A DNA stretch of 64,000 nt, from positions 1-64,000 of the IMG/VR virus record IMGVR_UViG_3300008012_000022; one strand, written 5' to 3'. Within the stretch, counting starts at the first letter, position 1. Each line of letters starts with the position of its first letter. Shown piece after piece: positions 1 through 9,048 of this stretch. The notes beneath the pieces were generated by a model. The model saw only the letters and a list, made by a program, of their open reading frames with translations, searched no databases and had not been told where the DNA came from. Made by a program: the position numbers and the translations under genes. Origin of the DNA: a virus.

Positions 1-161
1 AAGGAAGGTTGCTTCACCCAGACGGCAATCGAAAATGATGATGTTCCGCCGAGTACATCCGGGATTTCGACGGAATCCGCTCCCGCAAAAGTAAACTCCC
101 GACTCGCGCCACCAAACGCGGGAACGCCAGCACCAAACCTATGTGAATTCGTTACCGTCAT
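1..161 (-). CDS. Partial LamG-like virion protein (3' part beyond window)
   Basis: The minus strand opens with ATG at 161 and stays open to base 1, giving 53 residues. The stop codon of the upstream fibre gene overlaps this ATG (ATGA). The visible sequence has the pattern of a concanavalin/LamG jelly-roll start: a strand with FTFAGADSVEIPD, then SFSIAVWVKQ, which is typical of the FSISFWVK signature of LamG-type lectin folds. Such domains bind glycans and are common in phage tail fibres and decoration proteins. The rest of the gene lies outside the window, so length and further domains are unknown. The fold assignment is from pattern recognition. Confidence 0.72.
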   Translation of the reverse strand, partial: MTVTNSHRFGAGVPAFGGASREFTFAGADSVEIPDVLGGTSSFSIAVWVKQPS

Positions 162-1849
162 GCTTTCGTTCCTATCAGGTAAATCTTGCCACCAGCCCCC
201 GCAACGGTTGAGCCTACCTGATCCACATCAATAGTGATTTCTGCGTCATCTGCTAAAACCGTGTCGGTTAATGTAGGTAAGGTAGCCGCTGTGGTGGAGG
301 TCTTCTCCGTAGCATCTATCTGGACTTTATTAGTCGTCATGATCGTGCTGCCCCCTTCATTAATATCAAATATTAGTGCCGCACCAGTTGGGGCAGTATC
401 CACACTGGCGCGAACTTCTGTAAGGTTCATTCCATAGGGCATTCTGAAAGTAGTCACTCCCGTGCCGGTTGCTAGATCTTCACCTTCATCACTAAGCGAT
501 ACCGCGATGGCATATAGCGTAGCATCAACCACGATGGCAATCTTGAGTCCCTGTCCCGCGATAGTACTTCCCACCTGATCTATATCTACCGTAATTTCAG
601 CATCGTCTGCAATGGCTGTATCAGAAATAACCGCCGCAGTTGCCGCAGTCTCGCTAGTTTTCTCGGTCGCATCTATGGTCAATTTGGTAGACAGAATGGA
701 AACCCCAGACTCGTTGATGTCCACCTGTATTGCTGCTCCGGTTGGTGCAGTGGTAACACTGGCTCGAACCTCTTTAACGGTACATGCATACGGTGCGCGA
801 AACGTCAGAGCTGCCGTGCCTGTTTCCAGATCAACATCTTCTGCACCAAGAGCAAAATGAAAAGTTTGCTGTGTTGTGACTTGAGAAACTGGTTGAAAAG
901 TTGGTGGCGATCCCGACCCATTACTTGTTAATACTTCAGTTGCGTTGCCTACCGTTACCGTTGTAGGTGCCCCAGCAGCATCCCATGTAATCAGTTCACC
1001 GTCAGTCCCGTTAGAAAGATCTTCTACATCAATATTTGATATAGAGTTGCCAGTTCCATTAGCATCAAAGGTTTTATTAGTTAACGTATCTGTTGAAAAA
1101 TCAGTAAGAAAATTGCCGGAATCAGTCTTCTGTAATGAATATTCCTCGATATGACCAGAATATGTTTCGTTCCAACCGATTTCCTCCAAATTACCAGAGT
1201 CAGCTAAGGTGAGGAAATTGCCAGAATCAGATTTATGTAGACTATATTCATCCAAATGTCCGCTTGCCGTAGCAACATACGCATCGGAGTATTCTTCGAG
1301 ATGGCCAGAAGACTGTATATTAAGAAGTTCCCCACTGTGCCATTTTGATAGAAAATTTCCTGAGTCAGAGGTTAATAATGTATTCTCTAAAACATGACCA
1401 GATAACGTTTCGTTCCAGCCTATCTCCTCTAAGTTGCCAGAGTCAGCTAGCGTAAGGAAATTGCCGCTATCGCTTTTGTGGAGTCCATACTCGTCGAGAT
1501 GTCCACTCGCCGTAGCAACATAAGCATCAGAATATTCTTCAAGATGTCCTGACGGAATTTCTCCCCAGCTTGCCCCACCGATTTGTTCGACAATATGACC
1601 CGAATTAACCTTATCCAATAAATTTCCTGAGTCAGATTTTTGCAATGAGTATTCTTCAATATGCCCAGAGTACGTTTCATTCCAACCATTCACACCTCCT
1701 ATATTACCCGAATCGGAAATTTTTAAAAACGGTAAATTCGTAATTAAGGCTCTGAACTCCGCTGTTCCCTCCGCATTATGACCTACAACATAATCCCCAG
1801 TATCAGGAGAAATGTCTTCAGAAAATTGAGTGAAATTTTGATCTGCCAT
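158..1849 (-). CDS. Tail fibre protein with SGH/SDSGN repeats and duplicated C-terminal domain
   Basis: 563 residues. Residues about 40-270 are an array of short units built around SGH-x-x-EY and SDSGN-F-L, spaced 12-16 residues apart. One longer stretch (SDAYVATASGHLDEY onward, about 46 residues) occurs twice almost unchanged while the DNA has drifted at synonymous sites. The C-terminus holds two tandem copies of a roughly 105-residue domain (about 335-450 and 455-563) with the shared cores DINESG/DINEGG, IDATEKTS, DDAEIT and DQVGST. This domain recurs in many phage fibres and is probably a beta-rich receptor-binding or trimer-tip module. The same repeats and C-terminal domain appear in the fibre gene at 9073-10230. 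It probably forms an elongated, receptor-facing fibre. The structural role is inferred. Confidence 0.8.
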   Translation of the reverse strand: MADQNFTQFSEDISPDTGDYVVGHNAEGTAEFRALITNLPFLKISDSGNIGGVNGWNETYSGHIEEYSLQKSDSGNLLDKVNSGHIVEQIGGASWGEIPSGHLEEYSDAYVATASGHLDEYGLHKSDSGNFLTLADSGNLEEIGWNETLSGHVLENTLLTSDSGNFLSKWHSGELLNIQSSGHLEEYSDAYVATASGHLDEYSLHKSDSGNFLTLADSGNLEEIGWNETYSGHIEEYSLQKTDSGNFLTDFSTDTLTNKTFDANGTGNSISNIDVEDLSNGTDGELITWDAAGAPTTVTVGNATEVLTSNGSGSPPTFQPVSQVTTQQTFHFALGAEDVDLETGTAALTFRAPYACTVKEVRASVTTAPTGAAIQVDINESGVSILSTKLTIDATEKTSETAATAAVISDTAIADDAEITVDIDQVGSTIAGQGLKIAIVVDATLYAIAVSLSDEGEDLATGTGVTTFRMPYGMNLTEVRASVDTAPTGAALIFDINEGGSTIMTTNKVQIDATEKTSTTAATLPTLTDTVLADDAEITIDVDQVGSTVAGAGGKIYLIGTKA

Positions 1850-1851
1850 AG

Positions 1852-2148
1852 CTATTCATTAATTACAGTGTTACCTCTACTACTGCGATAGCTGCTGTTG
1901 CTTCGTGATGCAGAACTGCGTGATGAGCGACTGTTGCTATAACGACTGTTGCTATAACGGCTATTGCTGCTACTACGCTTCAACCAATTACGCTTCCACC
2001 AATTACTACGGTAATTTTTCTTGCGAAATATTTTGCCGCTTTTCGCCCTCTTGAAGATTTTTGGTCGTGCCTCTACATCAGTTGCAGTGAAATACACCAC
2101 TGGCAATGCCATAACTGCACATAATAAGATTGTTAAAACTTTTTTCAT
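1852..2148 (-). CDS. Small exported Arg/Ser-rich basic protein
   Basis: 98 residues. The N-terminus is a good Sec signal peptide: basic MKK, a hydrophobic core VLTILLCAVMALPVVYF, and a likely cleavage near VEA-RP. The mature part is very basic and low in complexity, with SRYSNSRYSNS repeats followed by SRSS-type runs from about residue 60 on. No enzymatic motif is visible. It lies between the fibre gene and small membrane proteins in a block that ends with a lysin, so a role at the host envelope during lysis or exclusion is possible but unproven. The charge and export signal are seen; any function is inference. Confidence 0.65.
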   Translation of the reverse strand: MKKVLTILLCAVMALPVVYFTATDVEARPKIFKRAKSGKIFRKKNYRSNWWKRNWLKRSSSNSRYSNSRYSNSRSSRSSASRSNSSYRSSRGNTVINE

Positions 2149-2164
2149 ACCTTTGATTACACTT

Positions 2165-2566
2165 TTAATGATTAAAGATGAACAACATCAAAATAAATCC
2201 CAAAACAGCCGAAAAACATATTAATGTTTTTAAAGAAAGATTCGCCGCTTTTAAATGACAAAATGCCGCAATAATTCCCAATGTTTGTCTAAATGGAATG
2301 TTATTATAAACTCCGTTGTTAAACCACATCTCGGCATCAGGAGAATCAATAGCATGTAGTGTCCATGCAATGCCCCAATAAATATTGTCGCCGCATTGTC
2401 CGATAAAACTAATAACCACCCCTAAAATTAACCATGCAACCGAATCTTTTTCTATTGCATATACAGTAGAAATAGCTGTTCGCCACCAATGATAAATTAC
2501 AGCTAACGCTAGTATAATTGTTGCAGGGGTAAGCCCCATAGATATTGCTTCCGCTACGTTATTCAT
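2165..2566 (-). CDS. Multi-pass membrane protein, possible holin
   Basis: 133 residues, not recognised as a named family. Hydrophobic segments lie at about residues 12-28, 43-58, 94-108 and 113-131, which predicts three or four membrane spans and a very short C-terminal tail. The start overlaps the end of the next upstream gene by 8 bases, so the two are probably translated together. The position two genes downstream of a peptidoglycan-binding lysin makes a holin-like role reasonable. No holin family signature is certain. Confidence 0.6.
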   Translation of the reverse strand: MNNVAEAISMGLTPATIILALAVIYHWWRTAISTVYAIEKDSVAWLILGVVISFIGQCGDNIYWGIAWTLHAIDSPDAEMWFNNGVYNNIPFRQTLGIIAAFCHLKAANLSLKTLICFSAVLGFILMLFIFNH

Positions 2567-2921
2567 TTAGTTTGTCTATTGTTTTACGAGTTGTTTGTCG
2601 AATTGCCTCTTCTCTTAAAGCTTTAATTCGAATTTCTTCTCTTGAAAGTTTGGGGTTAAATACCCATTTATACGTACCGACAAACATTAATAGCGATATA
2701 ACAAATGGTATATAAGTATCGTCCATAATTTTAAATATTAAATAGTATTCCTCCATAATACCTGAAATTCTTCTACACGCAATTACACAAAAGGCACTAA
2801 AAAACCAAATATCAGACGGGAAACGTTTATTTAAGAACATTGATTTAGCAAATAAAACGCATACCCCCACCTGCATTGCTACTGATACAAATTCTAAAAT
2901 ATAAGATGTCATATTATGCAT
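2559..2921 (-). CDS. Small membrane protein with basic cytoplasmic tail
   Basis: 120 residues. Three hydrophobic stretches (about 5-27, 36-52 and 70-87) are followed by a charged, helical C-terminus rich in Arg, Lys and Glu (about 92-120). It overlaps its neighbours on both sides by 8 bases, so it belongs to the same lysis-like operon. I do not recognise the family. The arrangement of membrane spans then a charged tail would suit an accessory holin or antiholin, but this is inference from topology and context only. Confidence 0.58.
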   Translation of the reverse strand: MHNMTSYILEFVSVAMQVGVCVLFAKSMFLNKRFPSDIWFFSAFCVIACRRISGIMEEYYLIFKIMDDTYIPFVISLLMFVGTYKWVFNPKLSREEIRIKALREEAIRQTTRKTIDKLNE

Positions 2922-3579
2922 GTTCGTGTGGCATTAAACTATCAGCAATCCGTTTAAATCTATTAGCTATTAACTGGCATTTGATTTCTGTTTGTTTATC
3001 TATGGGATCATCGCCAATAGTTGCGAACGAACAATAAGTAATCATTCGTGTTCCTTCTTGAGTATCATATGATGCAATATGAAACCACGCAGAATGTTTA
3101 ATATCTTCAGCGACATAAATACTTTTAGTTAATGACTCTGGAATTTGATCTACAGTAAATTTTAATTTATTAGAATTTACAATCGTTCCCAACCTTTCAA
3201 TATAATCCTGATCTAACTCGACAAATTTATAATCCACAAAATATTTAGGATCAGATCTCATTTGAAAAATAGCATTAGTCCACTTAGGTTTTTCTTGACC
3301 ATTGAAAGCGCGTAACACCAAAAATCTATCAATACAAGTTTCTTCAAGCAGAGATTTTAAGTCGTTTTCAATAGATTGCCATTCTCTAAAAAAATCATCA
3401 AATGATAAAGCAAAGCGATGAAGCTCTACTTCATTTTCCACATGATTAAGTCGCACTTGTTCGTTTCGTTTCGCCAAATAGCCAAAATAAGCGGTAGCAA
3501 GAATACCGACCAAACCAAAAAAAGCAATAATAATTTCTCCCCATGGTAATCCATTATCTGTGGCTACTTCTGCAATCAT
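2914..3579 (-). CDS. Membrane-anchored protein with possible GAF-like domain
   Basis: 221 residues. One strong transmembrane segment lies at about residues 16-36, followed by a short charged linker with coiled-coil character (about 38-85). The C-terminal half contains DRFLVLRAFNGQ and later HSAWFHIASYDT and ITYCSFATIGDD, which resemble the strand order of GAF-type folds seen in some phage membrane proteins. The gene starts one base from the stop of the lysin and belongs to the same cluster. The anchor is clear; the GAF resemblance is tentative and the function unknown. Confidence 0.58.
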   Translation of the reverse strand: MIAEVATDNGLPWGEIIIAFFGLVGILATAYFGYLAKRNEQVRLNHVENEVELHRFALSFDDFFREWQSIENDLKSLLEETCIDRFLVLRAFNGQEKPKWTNAIFQMRSDPKYFVDYKFVELDQDYIERLGTIVNSNKLKFTVDQIPESLTKSIYVAEDIKHSAWFHIASYDTQEGTRMITYCSFATIGDDPIDKQTEIKCQLIANRFKRIADSLMPHEHA

Positions 3580-4431
3580 CTATACTATCAAATTTCCTTT
3601 TCGTCTTTCTCGTTCATCAATTAAAATATAAGGAACAACATACTGTTTCCCATACGACTTGTAATCAAGATACATTTTCGGATTATCGAAATCTGCCATT
3701 GCATCATAAATGTAGCTTCTGAGTTTGCTAAACTCAGATGGTGTATTTGTTTGACACCCTAAGCTACTTGTCGAAGACGTTCCGCCGCTATGCCAATTAA
3801 TGGCGTGATAGCCTGTATGCGGATATGGCGGCGAACCATCTCTAATTACGCGAAACGGAACAGCTTGACGAAATGATGGTCTTCCCTTATGCGGTCCTTT
3901 ACCAAAAAACCAAACTCCCTCGTCAAGACACGCCATTCCTTTTCCACTACCTTTTCCACTACCTTTACGATATCCATTTGGATCAGTATTTCCTTTGAAG
4001 CTTACCATGCCTCGTGGAGTAACTATAAAGTGAGCATCATCATATATGCGACGATCATTTACACCATCTTTACCCATATCAAGACTATAGCCGCGAATTG
4101 CTACTACAACTACATGTTCATCTGGATCGAATGCTGTCGGCGACGGATTATTTTTATTAGCATCTGCTACTAGTTGATGAGCATTAGCCATAACAATAGC
4201 GCGAATATCGTCCTCAGATGGTCGTTTACTCTGTGGCGTGATTGATTTACGCCCCAACGTTTTCCATGTTTTTGGCCCAATGATTCCGTCACCCTTTATT
4301 CTTTTACGTTTTTGCCATATTTTGATGACTGAATCTAACTTTCGATCAAACAACCCGTGATGCTTTAAACCAAAAAATTTCTGGACTTCGGACACATCTG
4401 AACCTTTAACGCCCTTTTTTAATGTCCTCAT
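3580..4431 (-). CDS. Endolysin: peptidoglycan-binding domain plus L,D-transpeptidase/peptidase-like domain
   Basis: 283 residues from the ATG at 4431; an upstream TTG at 4452 would add seven residues and lies inside the opposite-strand promoter. Residues about 3-60 are a PG_binding_1 module (KKGVKGSDVSEVQKFFGL, then DGIIGPKTWKTL). The C-terminal half carries the pattern GYHAINWH ... SSLGCQ near residues 207-227, the His ... Ser-x-Gly-Cys arrangement seen in L,D-transpeptidase-fold enzymes and some phage lysins. A GSGKGSGKG stretch forms a flexible linker. It should bind and cleave or remodel host peptidoglycan at lysis. The binding module is confident; the precise chemistry of the catalytic part is not. 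Confidence 0.75.
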   Translation of the reverse strand: MRTLKKGVKGSDVSEVQKFFGLKHHGLFDRKLDSVIKIWQKRKRIKGDGIIGPKTWKTLGRKSITPQSKRPSEDDIRAIVMANAHQLVADANKNNPSPTAFDPDEHVVVVAIRGYSLDMGKDGVNDRRIYDDAHFIVTPRGMVSFKGNTDPNGYRKGSGKGSGKGMACLDEGVWFFGKGPHKGRPSFRQAVPFRVIRDGSPPYPHTGYHAINWHSGGTSSTSSLGCQTNTPSEFSKLRSYIYDAMADFDNPKMYLDYKSYGKQYVVPYILIDERERRKGNLIV

Positions 4432-4445
4432 GTATTTTTTTACAC

Positions 4446-4473
4446 TTGACAATATGAAATTTGGCGCTATTTT
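4446..4473 (+). promoter_or_regulatory. Sigma70-type promoter for leaderless gene at 4479
   Basis: The -35 TTGACA (4446-4451) and -10 TATTTT (4468-4473) are separated by 16 bases. The -10 ends 5 bases before the ATG at 4479, so transcription should begin at or next to the start codon. The spacer contains TTTGGCGC, an octamer common across the window. The -35 match is perfect; activity is inferred. Confidence 0.7.
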
Positions 4474-4478
4474 TATCT

Positions 4479-5003
4479 ATGAATATAATGTTATTAGATG
4501 AAGATCCTCAATTATGTGCACAATTAGCATGTGATAAACACGCAGTTAAAATGGTTACTGAATCTTCTCAACTTATTGCTACATGTTTTTCGTTAAATAA
4601 ACTCAAAGAAGCACCAAAAACTCAATCGGGGAATTATCGAAAACATTTCAACCCAAAACACCCCTCATCAATTTGGGCACGTAAATCAACAGGAAATCTT
4701 GATTGGTTGCTTATATTTGCCCTTTATCAATTAGATGAATATAAATTCCGTTACAATCGTGATCATTTCTGTAATGAATTTATTTATTGGGCAATTAATA
4801 ATGTTGATGAAGCACAAGTTGTTTGTGGAGAACTAACCGAATTTTCTGTTGCTATATCACAAGATTCTTTATGTAGACAAAAAATAACCAATTTTGATGA
4901 TTTGTGTGTTGTGCAAAAATATCAAGAATACTATAATTGGGACAAAGCTTATTTTGCCAAATGGGAAAAAGGAAGAAGCAAACCAAACTTTTTTAGACAT
5001 TAA
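4479..5003 (+). CDS. Conserved phage protein of unknown function (MNI-x-LDEDP / CDKHAVKM family)
   Basis: 174 residues from the ATG at 4479. This start is chosen over an upstream TTG at 4461 because the protein then begins MNIMLLDEDP, as in related phage proteins, and because the promoter -10 lies 5 bases before it. The motif CDKHAVKMVTESSQLI (about residues 18-33) and a later HPSSIWARKS are the recognisable family signatures. Similar proteins occur in many phages without known function; conserved Cys, Asp, His and Lys could form an active site. It is the first gene of a two-gene forward unit with a phosphoesterase. Confidence 0.7.
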   Translation: MNIMLLDEDPQLCAQLACDKHAVKMVTESSQLIATCFSLNKLKEAPKTQSGNYRKHFNPKHPSSIWARKSTGNLDWLLIFALYQLDEYKFRYNRDHFCNEFIYWAINNVDEAQVVCGELTEFSVAISQDSLCRQKITNFDDLCVVQKYQEYYNWDKAYFAKWEKGRSKPNFFRH

Positions 5004-5005
5004 TT

Positions 5006-5731
5006 ATGGAAACCTTTATTATAGGAGACACCCACGGAGATCTGTCAAAATTTTATTATTGGCAAATGCGATTCTCAAAAAAGAATTTTAATCTCATTCA
5101 TGTGGGAGATGTGGGAATTGGTTTTCCCCATTATAAAAAGAATTATATAGAAAGATTAAATAGGCAATTTAAACGGTGCGGAATTATGTTCTATGGGTGT
5201 CGTGGAAACCATGATAACCCACGATACTGGAATGTTGGTGATGGCGCGGAACATATCAAACTTTCTAACTTCGAATTGGTGCCAGATGGTGAGGTTAGAA
5301 ACATTAGCGGTAAAGACGTTTTATTTTTCGGTGGTGCGTCCTCTGTCGATAGATGTGTCCGTAAACACGGTTGGGATTATTGGCGCAATGAACACCCAAT
5401 ACTTGATATCAACAAATTAGGAAATCACGATAACGTTGATGTCGTAATAACACATGGTTGTCCATCTCGTGTAATCCCTGTAACTTTACCAACCGCTAAA
5501 GGTGATGGTATCGTTCAACACTTTGCAAAGAGAGATATCACGCTTGTCGAAGATTTAAAAAGTGAACTTAAACTATTTGATACTTTTGAACAGTTCATTC
5601 TAGACTCTTACGATATAGAAAAGTGGTATTTCGGACACTACCATATCTCACAAACTTGTGAGATAGATGATATAGAGTATCGATGCCTCGATATATCAGA
5701 AATTGTGGAACTTAACCGAACCCAAAGCTAA
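5006..5731 (+). CDS. Calcineurin-like metallophosphoesterase
   Basis: 241 residues. All five metallophosphoesterase motifs are present in order: GDTHGD (7-12), GDVG (34-37), GNHD (67-70), a lone TH (149-150) and GHYH (210-213). These coordinate two metals and hydrolyse phosphomonoesters or diesters; phage members act on nucleotides, RNA ends or protein phosphates, and the substrate here cannot be told. It starts three bases after the upstream gene with no clear ribosome site, so translation is probably coupled. Its end overlaps the end of the convergent structural gene by 20 bases. Confidence 0.9.
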   Translation: METFIIGDTHGDLSKFYYWQMRFSKKNFNLIHVGDVGIGFPHYKKNYIERLNRQFKRCGIMFYGCRGNHDNPRYWNVGDGAEHIKLSNFELVPDGEVRNISGKDVLFFGGASSVDRCVRKHGWDYWRNEHPILDINKLGNHDNVDVVITHGCPSRVIPVTLPTAKGDGIVQHFAKRDITLVEDLKSELKLFDTFEQFILDSYDIEKWYFGHYHISQTCEIDDIEYRCLDISEIVELNRTQS

Positions 5732-6929
5732 CGCCCGACATCCAACCGCATGAAGGTGTTGGAGCATCCACGGCAACATCTGCAACCATTGGGAGTGGGC
5801 TTATCCCCCAAAGTCCACCCCATTTGAGCATTCTGATTCCTCCATCTGGATAGATATAAGCAAAAGGTTCGCGCACCAACAATGAACTTGTGGTATCAGA
5901 TATAACGTTTTTCTGTTGTAAACTGGAAAGTTCAGAGTCAGTATATCTATTTCGACCTTCATCATATTCTCTCGTTTTCGTCTCTATAGTCGCTGTAATG
6001 TTTTCACCATCGGGCACCTTCCAACCCCACGGACTATTAAAATCTGCTACTACTTCCCCTATAGTATCTTTATAACTCCGTAAAATAACGAGTATATCTT
6101 CAGGAATGATCGCGTCTTTCCATACTAATGATAGTGTCGCCTCATAATAAACCTCAAGAATAGGTTTGTTTCCCTCTTCGATGAATTCGCCGCTATTTGG
6201 TCCTTCCTCATATGTAGAATAAGCGAATTTATCTTCAAATCCTCCACCATCTCCAACTGGTATTGTTGGCCAACCTGAGTCACTGAATATTGCAACATCA
6301 GTTTCTTCTGAAATTCCACTGAGCCACGGCACTCCTGCCGCATCAATTTCATTATTGATCTCTAAATCAATATCGACAGTAAATTCATACGCATTTGTTT
6401 CTACAGGATTATATTTGTAAGCAGAAAGAACATTAGGTAACACTTTATACGTAGCTGTGCCCTGATTCCCCTCTGGCATTTCAGTAATAACAACCGAACC
6501 TGCTGCTATAGGTTCTTTATTAAAAAAGATAACGTCTTCTGTCAGTATAGGCTGATTATTAGCCCAAATAACAATCTTATGGGCGCGAAAATTATCTTCA
6601 GTATTTTCTAATAGATAAGGATCATCTAAATCTGTAATTGAATCATCGTCTAAGATGGCAATTTTTGTCTTATAGATACAGTAATATCCTGATGGAAAAC
6701 GATGGCAATATATTTCCAGAACATAAGTTGCATCTTCAACATAAGGAAACTCTTTATCAATATTAATTGGTTCATGTATCTTACAACCACGTGAAAAACT
6801 TTCATCACCATTACTAGTGAATGTATTTGACGTATCAATAATTTTCCCGCTACGAAACTTTATTACTTCTTCGTCTTCGTCATTTGTATAAACTGACCCC
6901 TCAAACGGGAATAAAACTAAAGTCTTCAT
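5712..6929 (-). CDS. Probable virion structural protein
   Basis: 405 residues from the ATG at 6929, which overlaps the upstream stop as TAATG; an in-frame start 33 bases upstream would lie inside the previous gene. The sequence is acidic, rich in beta-strand-like segments and aromatic residues, with no enzymatic motif I can recognise. It begins MKTLVLFPFEGSVY and ends with a Gly/Phe-rich SGVSFGFG. Its position at the end of a three-gene run next to the fibre gene at 9073 suggests a tail or adhesion component. The family is not recognised. Confidence 0.6.
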   Translation of the reverse strand: MKTLVLFPFEGSVYTNDEDEEVIKFRSGKIIDTSNTFTSNGDESFSRGCKIHEPINIDKEFPYVEDATYVLEIYCHRFPSGYYCIYKTKIAILDDDSITDLDDPYLLENTEDNFRAHKIVIWANNQPILTEDVIFFNKEPIAAGSVVITEMPEGNQGTATYKVLPNVLSAYKYNPVETNAYEFTVDIDLEINNEIDAAGVPWLSGISEETDVAIFSDSGWPTIPVGDGGGFEDKFAYSTYEEGPNSGEFIEEGNKPILEVYYEATLSLVWKDAIIPEDILVILRSYKDTIGEVVADFNSPWGWKVPDGENITATIETKTREYDEGRNRYTDSELSSLQQKNVISDTTSSLLVREPFAYIYPDGGIRMLKWGGLWGISPLPMVADVAVDAPTPSCGWMSGVSFGFG

Positions 6930-8245
6930 TATGCTTCTGTTACTATCAAGTCGTTCATCCAATCTGAGTCTGAGTAATACTCTCCTAATACATAATAATC
7001 ATATTCATCAATAACATCTGATTGAGTCCACATTTCAAATCCATCATCATTTATATAACCCACCGTACTCGGATCAATACCTAAGTATAAACCAAAATCT
7101 ACGTCATCTTCCCATGGAAAAATACAAGCGTCTTCATCATATCCCGCTTGTATCAACCATAATTTAGAGGGACGAATAAAATAAGCAAATAGATTATTCG
7201 GACCATGATAAAATGGGTCATAGTTTGCATAAACCGCTTTGAAACGATTAACAGGATAAATACATTCACCTAATTCTTCTCCTTCTCCCTCATACATATT
7301 AACGATGTTACTAAAGTTAGAAGGGTTTTCGCCCCAAATATTATGGAAGAAATCAGTCTTAGAAGCAGTATTAATATTGACTGAAAATGTAGTGCCGAAA
7401 TCTGGAGGGAAACGCAAGAATGGTAATGCTCTATTCTCGTGCTTGAGGTAAAGCGCCGATTCCATTTCGTATTCTGTAATTGCATTATTACTCGCCGCTT
7501 TCTCAGCAATAATCATTGTTATATTTGCATCATCGTCATCTTTGTGATTAGGATTTTTAAATGTTACAATATCATCAGGTTCATCTACAATCTCAAATTT
7601 TTCGGTAACACGATAATCATTGTTACTAGTTGATTTTTGCTCTTTGGTGTTACGAATCGCAGGTCTTTTCCCCGCATGTCTCATAATAACACGCGTTTCA
7701 ATCGGATCACTGCCCCACGAAACGTTTAATTTTTCTTCCGCTAAAAATAAAAAGTCTGATACTTCCTGACCTCCAGATTTACGCCTCGTAACCTTTATAT
7801 TTGACCTATCAAACGCACCATTTTCAATTGGTTCGTCGTCTGAAGAATCCCCGTATCGATTGATGGTATCTGGATAATTTCGGTAAATATGCGTATCTGA
7901 TTCAATACCCATTTCTTTAATTGTCCACCCATCATTAGTTTCTTCTAACCTAATTAAAGGAATCATTAGGTTTAAAAGACTATCCAATTCTTCATCAACA
8001 TCATCGTATTCGGATAGTGGAACGACCTGCACTTTCGACAATCCACCATAAAGCCTGAATTGAAGATTGAGATAAAATTCTTCCTCTAAATCAAATTCTT
8101 GATCGAACGATTCAACCAATTCTCCCTCGTTGATGGTCATGAAAGTAGCGCCGAAATACGCTTTACCCCCATCAATATTCGGCACTAAATTAGCCGAAGG
8201 ATTGATTATCTTAATATTGTCTTTGACACCAACTAAATCTATCAT
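6929..8245 (-). CDS. Probable virion structural protein
   Basis: 438 residues, strongly acidic, with runs of Asp and Glu in loops (DEELDS, DDDDAN) and no signal peptide or membrane span. It overlaps its upstream partner by 4 bases (ATGA) and its downstream partner by one base (TAATG). I do not recognise the family. The context of three translationally coupled genes of 265-438 residues divergent from a fibre gene points to a virion or fibre-associated role, which is inference. Confidence 0.58.
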   Translation of the reverse strand: MIDLVGVKDNIKIINPSANLVPNIDGGKAYFGATFMTINEGELVESFDQEFDLEEEFYLNLQFRLYGGLSKVQVVPLSEYDDVDEELDSLLNLMIPLIRLEETNDGWTIKEMGIESDTHIYRNYPDTINRYGDSSDDEPIENGAFDRSNIKVTRRKSGGQEVSDFLFLAEEKLNVSWGSDPIETRVIMRHAGKRPAIRNTKEQKSTSNNDYRVTEKFEIVDEPDDIVTFKNPNHKDDDDANITMIIAEKAASNNAITEYEMESALYLKHENRALPFLRFPPDFGTTFSVNINTASKTDFFHNIWGENPSNFSNIVNMYEGEGEELGECIYPVNRFKAVYANYDPFYHGPNNLFAYFIRPSKLWLIQAGYDEDACIFPWEDDVDFGLYLGIDPSTVGYINDDGFEMWTQSDVIDEYDYYVLGEYYSDSDWMNDLIVTEA

Positions 8246-9039
8246 CCTGTATTTATAATTGGAACTTTATAAGGATCTCTCATGGGATAAATTAATTTAC
8301 TATCCTTATCAATAATCGCATTAACTCTATAAAGTGGATTTCCTATTACTGTATTATAGCTAGCTGTGAACCAATTATCAAACGTGTATTGTTTTAAAGG
8401 GATACAGTGTTTTGGATCATCAAATTCCCAACTTGTATCTAAACTTGCTTGATGCGCTGGATTTTGCCCTTGTCCCACAACTTCATCTGCTTTCCTATCA
8501 ATCCAATCCTCAACCGCTTCATTCATATTTGCCGTATAAATTACGGGTGTAGCGGCGAATCGAATACCAACAGCAGTTAAATCATATGATAATTTCATAT
8601 ATGTATAATGTTGAAAAGGAGACTCTTCAAGATCAGTATGAGGATTAGTGAATGAAAACCATTCTTTTGTGAGCATTACGTAAGTATCGCCATCAATAGT
8701 CCATAAGGCTGAAGTTCGGCCTTTATTTTCATTAATAATATCTTTTCTTAAATGCTGAACCTCATCTTCATAAACCTTCGTGACCCAAACAATACAATTA
8801 TTTAAATCAGCATACCCATTAGCTGGCGCTCCATTTAACTCTGCTAAAAGGTCTGTTTTATTTATAATAGCGGGAGTAGAAGAAGAATTACGCACAATCA
8901 TCCATAACGATTCCTCTTCTTCGGTTTCAAGGCTCTGAACGCCGTTATAATAGCCATTAGACAGACCTTCATCCCGTTTGAGGAAAGACGCTGAAATTGG
9001 GTAAAAAACAGTGTTGGTGCGACGATTCAAGTAATCCAT
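8242..9039 (-). CDS. Probable virion structural protein
   Basis: 265 residues, first gene of the three-gene minus-strand run 9039 to 5712. It contains no catalytic motif I recognise. The N-terminus (RRTNTVFYPISASFLKRDEG) and several AxTPVIYT or SPFQHYTYMKLSY stretches look like beta-sheet. It is divergent from the fibre gene at 9073 with 33 bases between the two starts. A structural role is assumed from context only. Confidence 0.57.
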   Translation of the reverse strand: MDYLNRRTNTVFYPISASFLKRDEGLSNGYYNGVQSLETEEEESLWMIVRNSSSTPAIINKTDLLAELNGAPANGYADLNNCIVWVTKVYEDEVQHLRKDIINENKGRTSALWTIDGDTYVMLTKEWFSFTNPHTDLEESPFQHYTYMKLSYDLTAVGIRFAATPVIYTANMNEAVEDWIDRKADEVVGQGQNPAHQASLDTSWEFDDPKHCIPLKQYTFDNWFTASYNTVIGNPLYRVNAIIDKDSKLIYPMRDPYKVPIINTG

Positions 9040-9048
9040 TCTTTAATC

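Noticed and set aside
1130-1700. Regular repeats that could suggest a CRISPR array
   Set aside because: They are in frame inside the fibre gene, vary at the DNA level and encode the SGH/SDSGN protein units.
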